Shown one piece after another: positions 21,223 through 32,640 of a DNA stretch of 64,000 nucleotides. Position numbers and translations under genes: made by a program. The stretch covers positions 2,604,001 through 2,668,000 of the forward strand of contig CP114117.1 of the NCBI GenBank assembly GCA_029959195.1. Reading direction: 5' to 3'. Position 1 is the stretch's first letter, and each line of letters begins with the position of its first letter. This stretch comes from Dictyophora rubrovolvata. Lineage: Eukaryota; Basidiomycota; Agaricomycetes; Phallales; Phallaceae. A model generated the notes under the pieces. That model saw only the letters and a list, made by a program, of their open reading frames with translations, searched no databases and had not been told where the DNA came from.

Positions 21223-24200
21223 ATGTGGAAAAAAACAGTGTCCTTGGCACAGACTGCAACGCTTGTCGAGGCCGGAGACTCATCGCGGCCCCGTAAAAGG
21301 ACTCGTACAAAACATAAAGAAAAACCTAACCAAGCTTCACAACCAAATGGCCCCGGAAATAATCTTTTCGCGCCTTTTCGCGCATTGGGATTTGTCTCAA
21401 ATTATGTTCCTTTTGTGCTTCAAGTCAGGACATATAAAGGTTCTTCAGACCCGCCTCGGTTGCACATCCTTACATGTCTGGGAAAGGCATGGGCATTATG
21501 GGAAGGAGGAAAGATGTCCTTACTTTTCGTTGGTAAGTTCAAAGCTATTCTTCTACCTACCCATGTAGTGACAGTTATATAAGGCTCGGACACGGAGGAG
21601 CCGATTTCGTCTTTAGCTTTGGATGGGGATGCTGTATGGGCAGCTCATGGCTCGCGTGCTTCCAAGTATCTGAGAGGAAAAGAGGTAATTTGAATAATCG
21701 AATTACAGCTAGAAAATGTTTTCATTTTCTTCTAGGTCGCAAGCGTTTCAAACCCTTTTGAAACCCGGTTGTCCAGCTTGACGATATTCGGTTCAAACCT
21801 TCTATCACTTACGGAGGACGGAAAGCATCTTTTGATGTGGAGCACGGAGACATATGGTAATTTGATATTCATCGACTTACTATTAACAGATCACATATCC
21901 TCCCTTAGAGCTATTTTCAACAATCACCTTCGACACAGACTTTGTCGCCACCTGCTTGCTCCATCCGGCTACATACTTGAATAAAGTTATAGTTGGATCT
22001 GCACAAGGCAGTCTTCAACTCTGGAACATCCGCACAAGCACTTGCATCCATAAATTCTCTCCGTCCAACCTCCAAAATCTTCCTTCTACTTCAAAATCAC
22101 CCAGTCCTGTTACGGTCATGGTTCAATCTCCAGCTATCGATGTTATTGGAATAGGATTCGCTTCTGGAGAAATAGCTATATACGATGTTCGTGCCGATGA
22201 ACGACTTATGAGAATATATATGGAGGGAGGTGCCATTCGTGATTTGAGCTTTAGGGATGGTTGGTACTTCCATTTCGGTTGCATGCTGCCATGTTGATAT
22301 CATTTTTTTTCATTGAAGACAATCAAGCAGTTTTGGCCAGCGGATCATCTACCGGACATATTGCGCTGTGGGATCTCAACAATCAAGGCCGCCTTTTACA
22401 CATCATTAGGGGAGCTCATGACGGATCCGTAGCTGCTCTAGAATGGGTACCCTCGCAACCTGTTCTTGTAAGCTCAAGTGGTGATAATAGCGTCAAGGTA
22501 AGATGCTCCTTCTGCAAGTGTTATCTTTATATCTCATATAATTTCAAATCAGCAATGGTTGTTTGATTCCCCAACAGCGCCACCGCGTCTGCTCAAGTTC
22601 AGAGCAGGCCATCACGCACCCCCGCATCTTATCCGCTATTACGGAGATGATGGAAAACAACTTTTAACAGCATCGCGAGATCGTAGCTTGCGGTATACTT
22701 CTGTCGTGCGTGACTCGCGAAGCCACGAGCTTTCGCAAGGTAGGTTATCGAGTCTTTTCTTCGAATTCAAACCGCGTTCATTAGCTTCTACTTTTTGAAC
22801 AGGCTCTTTAACAAAAAAGGCTACGTCACTGTCTATTCCTGTTGCCAGCCTAAAATTTTCGCCTGTTACATGCCTCGCTTTTTCGAGTGCTCGATCAAAA
22901 GATTGGGACGATGTTCTAACTGGTCATGCCGAGTTCCCTTCAGCCCGTTCGTGGTCGGTTCTCAATAAAAGAGTGGGGAGCTGGGAATTTTATGTAGTCG
23001 GTAAAGGTAAAGCTGGATCAGTAAAGGTGTGTGACTAGTTTCCGTAATCGTTTTACCCATTTGGAAACCCTATATTCCAGTCAGTTTGTGTCAGTGCTTG
23101 CGGCAACTTTGGAATTGCGGGGTCTTCAACAGGCACGATACATATGTGGAATATGCAATCTGGGATTTTGCGAAAAAGTTTCTCTGTTGGACCCCCTCCT
23201 GTCGATGTTATGAACCGAGGATGTGTGAGCAAGAAGGGAGAACGTGTCGTTATTGGACTTGCCAGTGATGTTCTAGACAAGGTTTTAGTTGCCTGTACGC
23301 TGGATGGAACTTTGAATGTGCGTGCATTGACGTAATATATCCGCTACTGCTCTGACGCTATGTATGCAGTTTTTTGATTTCCATACCACAGCCTTGGAGC
23401 ATGTTCTCGTCTTGCCATCAACTGCTTCTCAGATCCTATTGCAGCGTGATAGCAACCTTCTCGGTGTCCTATGTGATGATTTAGTAGTCCGAATTGTAGA
23501 CATAGAGACACATCGCATAGTGCGTGAGCTTTCAGGCTTCCGAGGGCGGATTTTAGACATCGCAAGTACTCGCAGCTAAAACCTTGTTAATTCGCTAATA
23601 TAGTCTGTACAGACATTCTCGCATGATTCACGATGGCTTATTGCAACTTCGATGGATTCGACTATTCGTACATTTGATATACCTACCGGAAGACTGATTG
23701 ACGCCTTCCGTACAGCGTCTATTGCGACTAGCGTCACTTTCTCGCCTACAGGGGATTTCCTTGCGACATCTCACGTAGACAGTGTTGGTGTATATTTGTG
23801 GTGCGTATTTGGTTTTAAAAAGAGTGGTAAATGTGTTCTGATAGTTGTCGCCAGGGCCAATCGAGCACAATATAGCGAGGTGTCCTACAAGACCATATCA
23901 CCCGATGACGCTGTTGCTATTGAAGTTGCTTTACCTTCGTTACAGGGTCTTGCAGAAGATGATGGTGCGAGAAGTCATTCTCTTCAAGTCTGTATTAACC
24001 CTTATGTTCTACGTGCAGCACTAGAGGGAATGGCAGATCTTACAATCAAGGACACCACGGATTTATTCGTCACACCCAATCAGCTTGACGAAGACCTCAT
24101 CACGCTAACATTGCTTCCTCGTTCAAGATGGCAAACGTTATTAAATTTAGAAGTTATTCAGGTTAGTTACATCACTGCCCTTCTAGCTCTGCACATATTC

Positions 24201-24798
24201 ATTTTGTTTCATGCAGCAACGAAATAAACCAAAAGAACCACCGAAACCGCCCGAGAAAGCTCCATTTTTTATTCCGACATTACCAGGGATTGAAGCACGT
24301 TTTGACTTACCACAAAACAATACAAAATCGCAATCCAAAAAATCTACAAGGCGACTGGATGCCATGGCACAAGACCTTGAAACAGAGTTCATCAAAAGAC
24401 TGACAACGGCGTCAGCGAATAACGAATGTGAGTTGCAGTGATAATTATTCGTAGCACCAGTTGAGACAAATTGCCCCACAGATGAAGAGTTCTTCATTTA
24501 TATGAAGAAACTTCTACCGGCAGCTATTGATCTGGAGATTCGCACCATATCGTCTCTGGAAACACTGCAGCAGTTCCTTCAAGCGTTGCTGAATCGGTTA
24601 TTGTCTCATAAAGATTTTGAAGCAGTCCAAACGCTGTTAAGCGTATGTCTGCGTATTCACGGCGAAATAATAATCGACAACGATGAGTTGGAGGGGTTGT
24701 TAAGCGAACTTTTTGCCGTTCAAAAGCAGGAAAGCGAAAGGATAACTGCACAGATATCTTCGGCATTGGGAATGCTAGACTTTATCCGAAATCTTTAA
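21223..24798 (+). CDS. utp21: U3 snoRNP/SSU processome WD-repeat protein Utp21 (WDR36)
   Basis: This is a long plus-strand gene with at least a dozen short introns. It begins LFAPFRALGFVSNYVPFVLQ after a basic leader (SSRPRKRTRTKHKEKP), then a string of WD-repeat signatures: WALWEGGKM, VIVGSAQGSLQLWNIRT, IGFASGEIAIYDVRADERLM, GHIALWDLNNQGRLLHI, LLTASRDRSLRYTSVVRDS, GTIHMWNMQSGILRKS, VVRIVDIETHRIVRELSGF, STIRTFDIPTGRLIDAFRTA and FLATSHVDSVGVYLW. It closes with the Utp21-specific C-terminal domain (LTLLPRSRWQTLLNLEVIQQRNKPKEPP, then an acidic helical region ending ALGMLDFIRNL). Utp21 acts in the nucleolus in the UTP-B complex during 18S rRNA maturation. One intron (23562-23612) starts with GC. 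The start at 21223 is the first Met in frame; a later Met cannot be excluded. Confidence 0.95.
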
Positions 24799-25035
24799 TA
24801 CATTATAAAGTAATAATTTAATTGTGACGCGATCTGACATGACATTGGCTAGAGCCTGAGGCCTGAGTAGCAATGACGGGATACACGTGTCAGGAATTCC
24901 AGTTATTCTTGACTGAATTCTGTTTTTACTGAGCGCGGGCGGGCGATGAACTCCGTATTTGTTATTTAAATTTGCAGTGGTTTTGCGGCGATTGCGACCG
25001 CCCTTTTTCTTTTTCTGTGCTTTAGGAGACTCCAT
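24775..25035 (-). CDS. Possible small basic protein
   Basis: An open frame on the minus strand starts MESPKAQKKKKGGRNRRK and runs 86 codons, ending 24 bases inside the convergent UTP21 coding end. The lysine/arginine-rich start followed by a more ordinary sequence (ITGIPDTCIPSLLLRPQA) could be a real nucleic-acid-binding or ribosome-associated protein. No family is recognised, and chance cannot be excluded. Confidence 0.25.
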   Translation of the reverse strand: MESPKAQKKKKGGRNRRKTTANLNNKYGVHRPPALSKNRIQSRITGIPDTCIPSLLLRPQALANVMSDRVTIKLLLYNVLKISDKV

Positions 25036-25537
25036 ATGGTGGAGACAAACCGATGCAATATTTTGAAAAATTGAACGAGGAATTGGGCTAAAATCTAAAG
25101 AAGCGGACAAGAATTGGATAGACTATTTCTACGAACCGAAACATTGCGTACTTGATTCCACCACTAAACCAAGATCTCCTCTTGGATCAAACTTGCTCTT
25201 GCACATCTCCTCTCAATAACCAATGCCGCAAATGAAATAAAATGAAAGAAAAGCAATGCGGAAGATCATGCGAGAGGCAACAAAGGCTCCCCCTAAGTTT
25301 CGGCCCAAATGAGCAGCAACAGCCGATTATATTGACATTGGACTTTAGGGCTAGTTTTAAATATAATTACAAGGGTTCCCCGACACACACACACTCCTCA
25401 ATTGCTGCCCCTCGACGGTCGGTATATATATTAGCCTGGCAGTGGCACAGCCGCGGACCTCGAATATTTAACGCAATCTTTTTGGGCACTAATGGGACTC
25501 CAATTTCACAACTTCGAGTACGCGTCAGTCACTGAAG
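25036..25537. promoter_or_regulatory. Upstream region of the multi-pass membrane gene
   Basis: No gene is seen. A TATA-like GGTATATATATTAG lies near 25,420, about 115 bp before the start codon at 25538, and is the best promoter candidate. Confidence 0.4.
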
Positions 25538-26651
25538 ATGACTTCCTCGTATTGTAAGTGTCTTTGTTCAAGATCATTCCAAAACATTGAATTCAGCGAC
25601 TTCAGTCAACAGCATCATTTTACCGAGCTTAATACTTCTTTTGCTCTCCATCACCGCCTACGTTTACGTGCTCAAGGGTATTCCGACTACGGCAATGGAA
25701 AAAGGCATCTGGGTCAACACAACCGAATTCTGTCCCGTCCTCTTTGAAAATTATCCACTTCAAAAGAGCTTGTATCAAGATGGTGGATCACTGGGGGTAG
25801 TACTATGTGTCATTATTGGCATATTCGACGTTAACATTCAGCGTGGAGAAAGTTTTCGTCCCGCCCTTGTGAACGGCTTAATATTCCTCGGAGTTTTGAC
25901 AAGTTTTATGCTCTTCGAAAGCGCAAGGTCGGGCCGTCCATATCCTAGGGGCACAGTCGTGGTAATCACATCCATAGCTCAATTGCTTACTGGTGCCGTT
26001 ACGCTGCCGTTTTTTTGGATGTTGTTCTTATGGGTTGAATATAAGGAAGAAATACCTTCACCGTTCAGTACCGTCGATGCCAAAACCGCTGTCACCGCCA
26101 CTGTTTTGGGATACTTTGTTCCAACAGCCCTCTTTTCCGCTTATCCCGAATCGATTTGGTTGAACACTCTATGGCAAATTTTTCCCCTTCTTACTCTAAT
26201 CTCTGCTAAACTCTACCGCCTCATTTTCGCTGAGAGTCCGAATAACCAGAATAATCAGGAAACTCTATCGGGTGGCAAACTTATCGAAAAGTTTTATTTG
26301 CTGGCTACCATTTCGGGGACAATACTTCATCTTATAACATCTCGGTTCAGTCTTGCCGGCGCAGTTGCGGAGCTAATTACTCGTCCCATTACAGATCTCG
26401 ATGCGAGTAAAGGGGATACTTTCCAGACTGCTGCTTCAACCTTTCTACAATGGGACTTGCTATTCATTTTTGTGTGCGCTGTTCTGTCCGTATCTTGGAC
26501 TCGAGGAACCTTGATGCAATCACAAGCTGTTAAGACACTCGCATGGTTTGCCCTCGCGACTCCTCTTATCGGACCCCCCGCTGCCCTTTCTGGGTTTCTC
26601 TACCAGAGAGAACAAAGAATTGAGCGTGTTCGTGCATCCAAAGCTTCATAG
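25538..26651 (+). CDS. Multi-pass integral membrane protein, about 356 aa
   Basis: A first exon of 16 bases (MTSSY, 25538-25553) joins across a 43-bp intron to one long exon ending at 26651. The protein has roughly eight to nine hydrophobic helices, among them IILPSLILLLLSITAYVYVL, LGVVLCVIIGIFDVN, LVNGLIFLGVLTSFML, QLLTGAVTLPFFWMLFLWVEY and LLFIFVCAVLSVSW. Between the third and fourth is an SGRPYPRGTVV loop, and the C-terminus is basic (REQRIERVRASK). It lacks a signal-peptide cleavage pattern, so the first helix probably serves as anchor. Similar uncharacterised membrane proteins occur in basidiomycetes and ascomycetes, some near secondary-metabolite genes, but no biosynthetic neighbours are present here. 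Function is unknown. Confidence 0.75.
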
Positions 26652-26889
26652 GTTATAGTATTCTTGCTCTTTTTTTTGTGTTTATAATACTAATGTAACA
26701 CTTCATACACCGTATATATAATTTATGTATGATAGTACTTCAGTATAGAACAAATGACCACTTACATGACTGTCGCGATATGGTCAATGCAAATGAAAAG
26801 GGTTTTACGCCCTCTTCCTCTCAGCCGCTTGTGACAAAGACGTCACAATCCCGGCGGCTTGCCTGAATCCGAACATCTCCAACGACAAA

Positions 26890-27888
26890 ATGTCAGGCTC
26901 TGGAGCAAGAGAAAGTCCCTTTCCAACTCGAATGGCGCTAACAACCACCAAGATGCGTCTCAAAGGCGCACAGACCGGTCACTCTCTGCTAGCGAAGAAG
27001 CGCGATGCGCTTACCACAAGGTTTCGTGCCATCTTAAAGAAGGTCGACGAGGTATGTAGAACACTTTCCGAAAGAGACAGGGATTTATCTAAACTTGCCT
27101 CGTTTTACATGTTCAATTCCACCCGATTTAATAATTGTTTTTATACGAATCCGAAAGGCCAAACGCAAGATGGGCAAAGTAATGCAGCTCGCTTCATTTT
27201 CACTTGCAGAAGTAACATACGCAACGGGTGATATATCCTATCTGGTGCAGGAACAAGCTAAGACGGCGACTTTCAAAGTCAAAGCAAAGCAAGATAACGT
27301 ATCTGGCGTTATAATTCCTGCTTTTGAATCCGAACGTGTAACTGGGACAGGTAGGTCATTCAGCTATTGTGATTTTGTTCTTCATACCATGGATGATGAA
27401 CACTGGGACAACGGCATTTAGATTTCAATTTGACTGGACTTGGAAGAGGTGGACAACAGATCATTCGATCAAGAGAAGTTTACGCCAAAGCCTTGGAGAC
27501 CTTGGTTGAACTGGCGTCGCTACAAACTGCGTTCATGATCTTAGATGAAGTTATACGTGCCACAAATCGACGGGTAAATGCCATAGAGCATGTTATCATC
27601 CCAAAATTGGAAAATACGATCAAATATATCATCTCCGAACTAGATGAGATGGATCGAGAGGAATTCTTTCGGTGCGTGTACTGTTCAACTGAATACGAAA
27701 GATGCTACTTTCTTAATCCGAGCTCTAGGTTGAAAAAGGTACAAGGAAAGAAACGACGCGATGCCGCCATTGCCGACGAGAGGCGGCAACTGGAGGCGGA
27801 CGAAGGTGAACTTGCGACCTACGAAGCGGAAGGCGGAATCGGCGCTGTTGATCTACTCGACAACAAAGACCAGGATGTTATTTTCTAA
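26890..27888 (+). CDS. vma8: V-type proton ATPase subunit D
   Basis: Four exons encode about 250 residues. Diagnostic sequences are [21 protein letters not shown] and [17 protein letters not shown] at the N-terminus, [19 protein letters not shown] after intron 1, [19 protein letters not shown] and [19 protein letters not shown] in the second half, and [12 protein letters not shown] near the C-terminus, followed by an acidic tail ending DQDVIF. Subunit D forms the central rotor stalk of the V1 sector, a coiled-coil hairpin turning inside the A3B3 head of the vacuolar proton pump. The gene is convergent with RPL26. Introns lie near 27052-27158, 27350-27420 and 27672-27731. Confidence 0.95.
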
Positions 27889-28162
27889 CAAGTCTTTCGT
27901 TGTATACTGTAAAACCTTGCCCACATGGACTGCATCTCAATTTTTTATCGACATTGTGCATTATTCCTTCTTGTTCAATAGCTAGTACACGTTTTGACCA
28001 ATCATCTCAACTAACGTCATTTCCTTTGAAATTAACCTTTTTTTATGCAGTTGCAGTTAAGCATGTCATGTGCGTAAACGAGGACACATAGATACATGAT
28101 CTTTTTATCATAGAATAGAAAAGATATAATTGCGAGACGTGGCATGAGAGTCGAGCACCGGT

Positions 28163-28937
28163 TTACTGACATTAAGTCAATTAATACCCAAGCTAAGCTG
28201 GAAAGAATGACACATACGTCGACCATCTCAGCGTCACCCGAGGGTGCCGCAGTCTTCTTGCGGTCTTTCCTCTCCAAAATCGCGCGCCTGAAGACAACGG
28301 TGTAAGAAAACTCATACCCTTATGCTTGTTTTTTTTACACTCTCACCTGTCCTTGTCCAACTTCAAGGTAGTGATGACAACTTTACTGGGATGGATTCCA
28401 ATGGGAGCCGTGGCACCGTTAGACTTGTCCCGTTGAACACGGTCGACATAAACAACCCATTTCTTACGGTAAACCTGTGTGATTTTGCCTTCCCGACCAG
28501 CGTACTTGCCACGGACTATCCGAACTTCATCGTCTTTGCGAACTGGGATTGATCGTGTCTAGTTGTTTGAATCAAGCACTGATCCATAAGTTCAGTTTAT
28601 AAAAATAATAACGTACGTTGTATTTGCCACGAAGCTCTTTTGAGAGGGCTGATGACATGATTTTACGACGGACCGAAGAAGGGGCGGTGAAGTGAGCCTT
28701 GCGGCTCTTACGCCTCGATGAGGAAATATCTGAACAAAAATAAAGGCTGGAGTTAGCAAATATGTTCAAAATTTAGTTTTAGTTCAAGTGACTGCGTATT
28801 CTCCATCCAAACAGGCCACCATGCATCCACCGAAAAATTGGCATTATTTGGAGGATTTGTTGGAAAAACCGTATCCGACATGTTTCCATCCGACATTAAA
28901 CAGCAATATTTTACTTACCTGGGTTTAATTTGGCCAT
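28163..28937 (-). CDS. rpl26: 60S ribosomal protein L26 (uL24)
   Basis: The minus-strand gene has five introns and encodes 138 residues: [27 protein letters not shown], then after an intron [39 protein letters not shown] and [20 protein letters not shown], ending [17 protein letters not shown]. The KOW motif ([18 protein letters not shown]) is intact. uL24 sits near the exit tunnel of the large subunit. The first exon is only 19 bases long, and the last intron falls between the final Asp codon and the stop codon, so the last exon contributes nothing but TAA at 28163-28165. Short 5' exons and early introns are common in fungal ribosomal-protein genes. Confidence 0.95.
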
Positions 28938-30160
28938 GAAGGAGGTTGACGTCGGTCGGTCTTGAGGATTTTGAAGATTGAGCGGAAGTTGCCGAAGATG
29001 TCCTGTCGCTGTCACAAGTTAAGCGCTCAAGCGCTCACGGCCTGGGATTGTCCAAAGCTGCCAGAACTACGCAAAGCGGCAACTCTTCATTTAACGCAAA
29101 AAAACTTTCCTTGTAATTGTCGAATATGGAATTTATTTGAATCTACTTCCACGAAACCGCTATCCTACGGAGCCATCAACTGCATACCTGGTCCTTCGAC
29201 AATACTCGTGTGACGACGTTGAAAGAACCATCATCCGAAGCTGGTGTTACGAAGCAGCCTAGGCACCCAACAATGAGCAATAGCCAGACACAGCGTTGCC
29301 TGCTGCGCTGCTAATAATATCGCATCTTTCGGTGACGATAATAGTTGTCAGAATCAAAGCTCCCGGTCTTGGATCTTTCCTGTAGCTGATCCAAAGCTAC
29401 GTGATGAATACCGCTTTGATGTCGCAGCTGTTTGTCTGGGGATATGTATTTAGGAACTTCCGAGTGAAAGTTGAATACACAATTAAATTAGCACTGGACA
29501 GGTCCTGGACCATAATAGGACCATTATTACATATATGAAAAGAGGACTGTGGCGTCTGTGGGTGTTTTTTCGTTTTATTACGTAAAATTAACGTAAGCAA
29601 GAAAATCGCTCTTTAGTGCGCGAGGCGCAGCCGAGCAGTCATTGTTAGCCAATCGCGAGTTGCCGGGACGGGCTGTTGACCAATCGCGAGGCACAGCTGA
29701 GTCGCAGGTGAATGCGAGTGAATAAGCGCAAGTCAACACTCCCACTCAAATGCATTTACTAAATTCGAGGCCCTTCCAGTTCTACAGTAAATTAACATGA
29801 GCAACCACTGAGATATAAAATTGGGTTACTGAGATAAATACAAGTAAAATATTAGGATAGAACTAACTATTTGAGAATAACTTGAGATTGATTTGAGAGA
29901 TTATAGGCCTCTAAAAATCATAATTTAATGAGTTTATTTGTAGAGCAAAGCTGAAAAACATGTATATATTTTTGTGAAAATTAGTAAAGTGTAGTATATA
30001 ACTTTGCTAAGTCTTGACTTTTGGGATATGAGCTACATGGGATATATGGGGAGACAGATAATGTATGGGGGCAGCTTTGTGTTACATACAGCATTCAGGT
30101 GAGCTCCTGACTATTTCTGAGAAAGTCTGGGATGGAGGATGAGTGTGGGATGAGGGACTT
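28938..30160. other. Intergenic, RPL26 promoter side and repeat-flanking sequence
   Basis: No gene is supported. Two CCAATCGCGAG boxes about 35 bp apart lie near 29,650-29,700 in a GC-rich patch. The part after 29,760 is AT-rich and leads up to the reversed LTR at 30161. Confidence 0.4.
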
Positions 30161-30507
30161 TGTCAGGGCTACTCACTCAGACACTAGAGGGAGGGGATCC
30201 TAAGTTGAAAACCTCCCTCTAGGGACTACAGACTATATACAATGAAAGATCATGAAACTACTGTGTGATGTTTGTGTTCATAAGCCCAAATGTCCAGACT
30301 ACAGTCTCAAATCCAAGCCCAGCCATAGGCTGTGGCACTAAAGGTATGCGAGTGCCAGAGGTGCAAGTAGAAGGAAGCAGGTGAATAGAGGGGACGAAGG
30401 ATAAAGAGAGGGAAATATGATATGAAAGGAATAAATATGAATGTTGTGAGTATGAACTGAATATAATATGTAGGAAATAGGGGGCATAGCATTAGCATAC
30501 CCTGACA
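30161..30507 (-). mobile_element. Solo LTR, family C (relative of A), reversed
   Basis: This 347-bp element has the same TGTCAGGG and CCCTGACA ends as family A and a recognisable GAGGGAGGGGATCCTAAG stretch, but the rest has diverged and it is shorter. The flanking bases GACTT and GCATA do not match. Only one copy of the arm found twice in A is clear here. It is old and non-coding. Confidence 0.7.
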
Positions 30508-31020
30508 GCATATGTGAAGATGTTATCACAAGGTATTTATTTCTATTATCTAATAATATGTAATACTACAAATGTCTGGAATTTTTTTAATAGAAACCAA
30601 GTACGAATGTTGGAGTATTTAGAACACAGAGATTTAAATTTCAATAATAAAAATAGTCTTCAAAGCCACCAGCTCAGATTAAGCCTTGCACACAGGCGCG
30701 GCTTGCCGCGCATAATACACCCTAGTAGTACATAATAACATGTTTCAAATCAAAGGAGTGACAATAATCTATCAAAGGTAGGTATTTTTAACTCAATAGC
30801 ACACGAAAAAGAGCGTTAGTCAGAGTCAAATTTTTATTACACTGCCTGCGCCCCCGTAAAGTCCCAAGTCTTAATTTCGTACGCCGAAGTCCTATTCTGT
30901 GCCATTTTTTTTTCTACTCCCCCAAGTTCGATATCAAACTCTGATCTTTCCGTCCTTTCTGAGATTTTTGAAGAAGGAACATAAGGATCACGCTCCGAAG
31001 TCTATGGTGATTGCGGCAAG
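30508..31020. other. Intergenic, no gene seen
   Basis: AT-rich sequence between the family C LTR and the 3' end of the DUF6534-type gene. Nothing supportable. Confidence 0.4.
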
Positions 31021-32640
31021 TTATGAAATCATTTGAAGACATTCCTTCATGGCTCGGATCACGAGATTCAAGCTCACCTCTTGTACTGTTTCGATCTGAA
31101 TCGAGACACCCTGACCTCTGTATGATGCAATGTGTTTGGAAGATGATGTCGGTTTCATACTGTGCCGTGTTTTTGATGTAGGATCATACATTCCGCGCAG
31201 CACACGTCGTGAGTTCAGTCTAAACACGAGGATTTAATATACTTTTGAAGAAGTTACCGGATCAAATCAACACTTACGTTGCCAGTAAGGCATTGGTATA
31301 CATTCTAGAATCAGACCTATATCAAAATCCTTTTGAATAACCACGAAAGTATTCAAACGTACCGGCCCAAGGACAAATGCATAGCCTTCGAAAAAGAAAC
31401 GGCGACCATCAGCAAGTTTTTCAGTTGTTTCAGACGCGAGATCAAGAACTTACAATGAACACGAATGATCCAGGGTCGGCGAAAAACTGTGTTCAACGGG
31501 GGGGGAAAATCATTATCACTCTGTTACATGCGTTCAAATGAAGCCAGAAAAAACCTACAGTAATAAGGCATGCTACCGCTAATGCACTAAATAAAATTAA
31601 GATACAAAATCTTTTGGAAGCTTTCATAAGTCGGACTTGCCTAGTTGCTAAACCAGTCGTGACAGTGTATTTTATTAAAAGGGAAATGATAGAATGTGTT
31701 CTTGGGAGATGTATTGACCTATGAGTAAATCATATAATGTACCGCGTTGATACTCACCGAGCAAATGTGCTATTAGCGTTTTGTTTCCGAAGGTAATAGC
31801 ACATCAGCAATGCGATAATCACATCACCTTTATGAAATGACATCGTAAGTACGTCATTCGTTTAGAAAAAGGGAATAGGCTTACTTCCCGCCCCGATTGA
31901 GAAAAGTGCAGTTACCTCTGGTTTTAACACCACAAACTCATGAACAGTCAGCACTCTGATGTCCATAACCGAGGCGTACAGAGCCAAAGCAAATACAGTC
32001 ACGCAAATGGCTGTCAAAAACACCAAAAGTGGGATATTTCGGTTGCTAAATATCCAAATCCTATAATCAAAGCATACATAAACTCTTCTTGGTTAGTTCT
32101 GCGAACGTACCGTCGGATGAAGAAAGATTGGCAGAGAATCGAAGCCAAACCAAGAAGTACCAAGTGAGCGTCAAAGGTCCATATCGAAAATTCAAGTACA
32201 CTCTGGTCCCCCCAATGTATAACAAGGTAATAATACACGGCATGACCGACGAATATTAGATGGATCAAGTCCACACACCAAACCGTACCGACCTACGCGC
32301 GCGAGCCCGGGGTAAGCAACCGGTATTGACTCCACAAAAACATCACGAGGTAAACTTGCCAAAGATTTAAGCCAAATAGAATCCTCCGGAAAACTTTCAT
32401 AATACACGTATGTCTGGATGGTAAGAATGCCTTGAAAGCTGAGTGTGCCAGCTAAAGGTTAATTTCGAATTCAAAAAGCAGAAGTAGTGGTCTCGCCCTT
32501 ACAGCGTAGCGAAAAGTACTAGACCAAAAATGTTGGGCCGTGGTCAATCAAAGGAGCCTGGTTTACTCACCACCTATGTATAGCGCACCATATGTCGGGC
32601 CGATGTCTGTCATACTACTTGAAGCCTGAGAGAGGGACAT
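31021..32640 (-). CDS. DUF6534-type seven-helix membrane protein
   Basis: This multi-exon minus-strand gene starts MSLSQASSSMTDIGPTYGAL at 32640 and ends VSLNLVIRAMKECLQMIS at 31021. Recognisable pieces in order are GTLSFQGILTIQTYVYYESF (helix 2 with the Q-x-Y-x-YY-x-F pattern), WCVDLIHLIFVGHAVYYYLV (D-x-xH-x4-H), SIWTFDAHLVLLGLASILCQSFFIRR, and a C-terminal SRRVLRGMY followed by a Ser/Thr-rich tail. This order is typical of the Agaricomycete DUF6534 family, whose members have about seven transmembrane helices and no established function. Introns are short, and the precise middle exons (31.2-32.0 kb) were not fully resolved. Confidence 0.75.

Noticed and set aside
28938-29213. Plus-strand open frame of 83 codons just upstream of RPL26
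   Set aside because: No family marks, covers the RPL26 promoter side, and has no supporting splice pattern.
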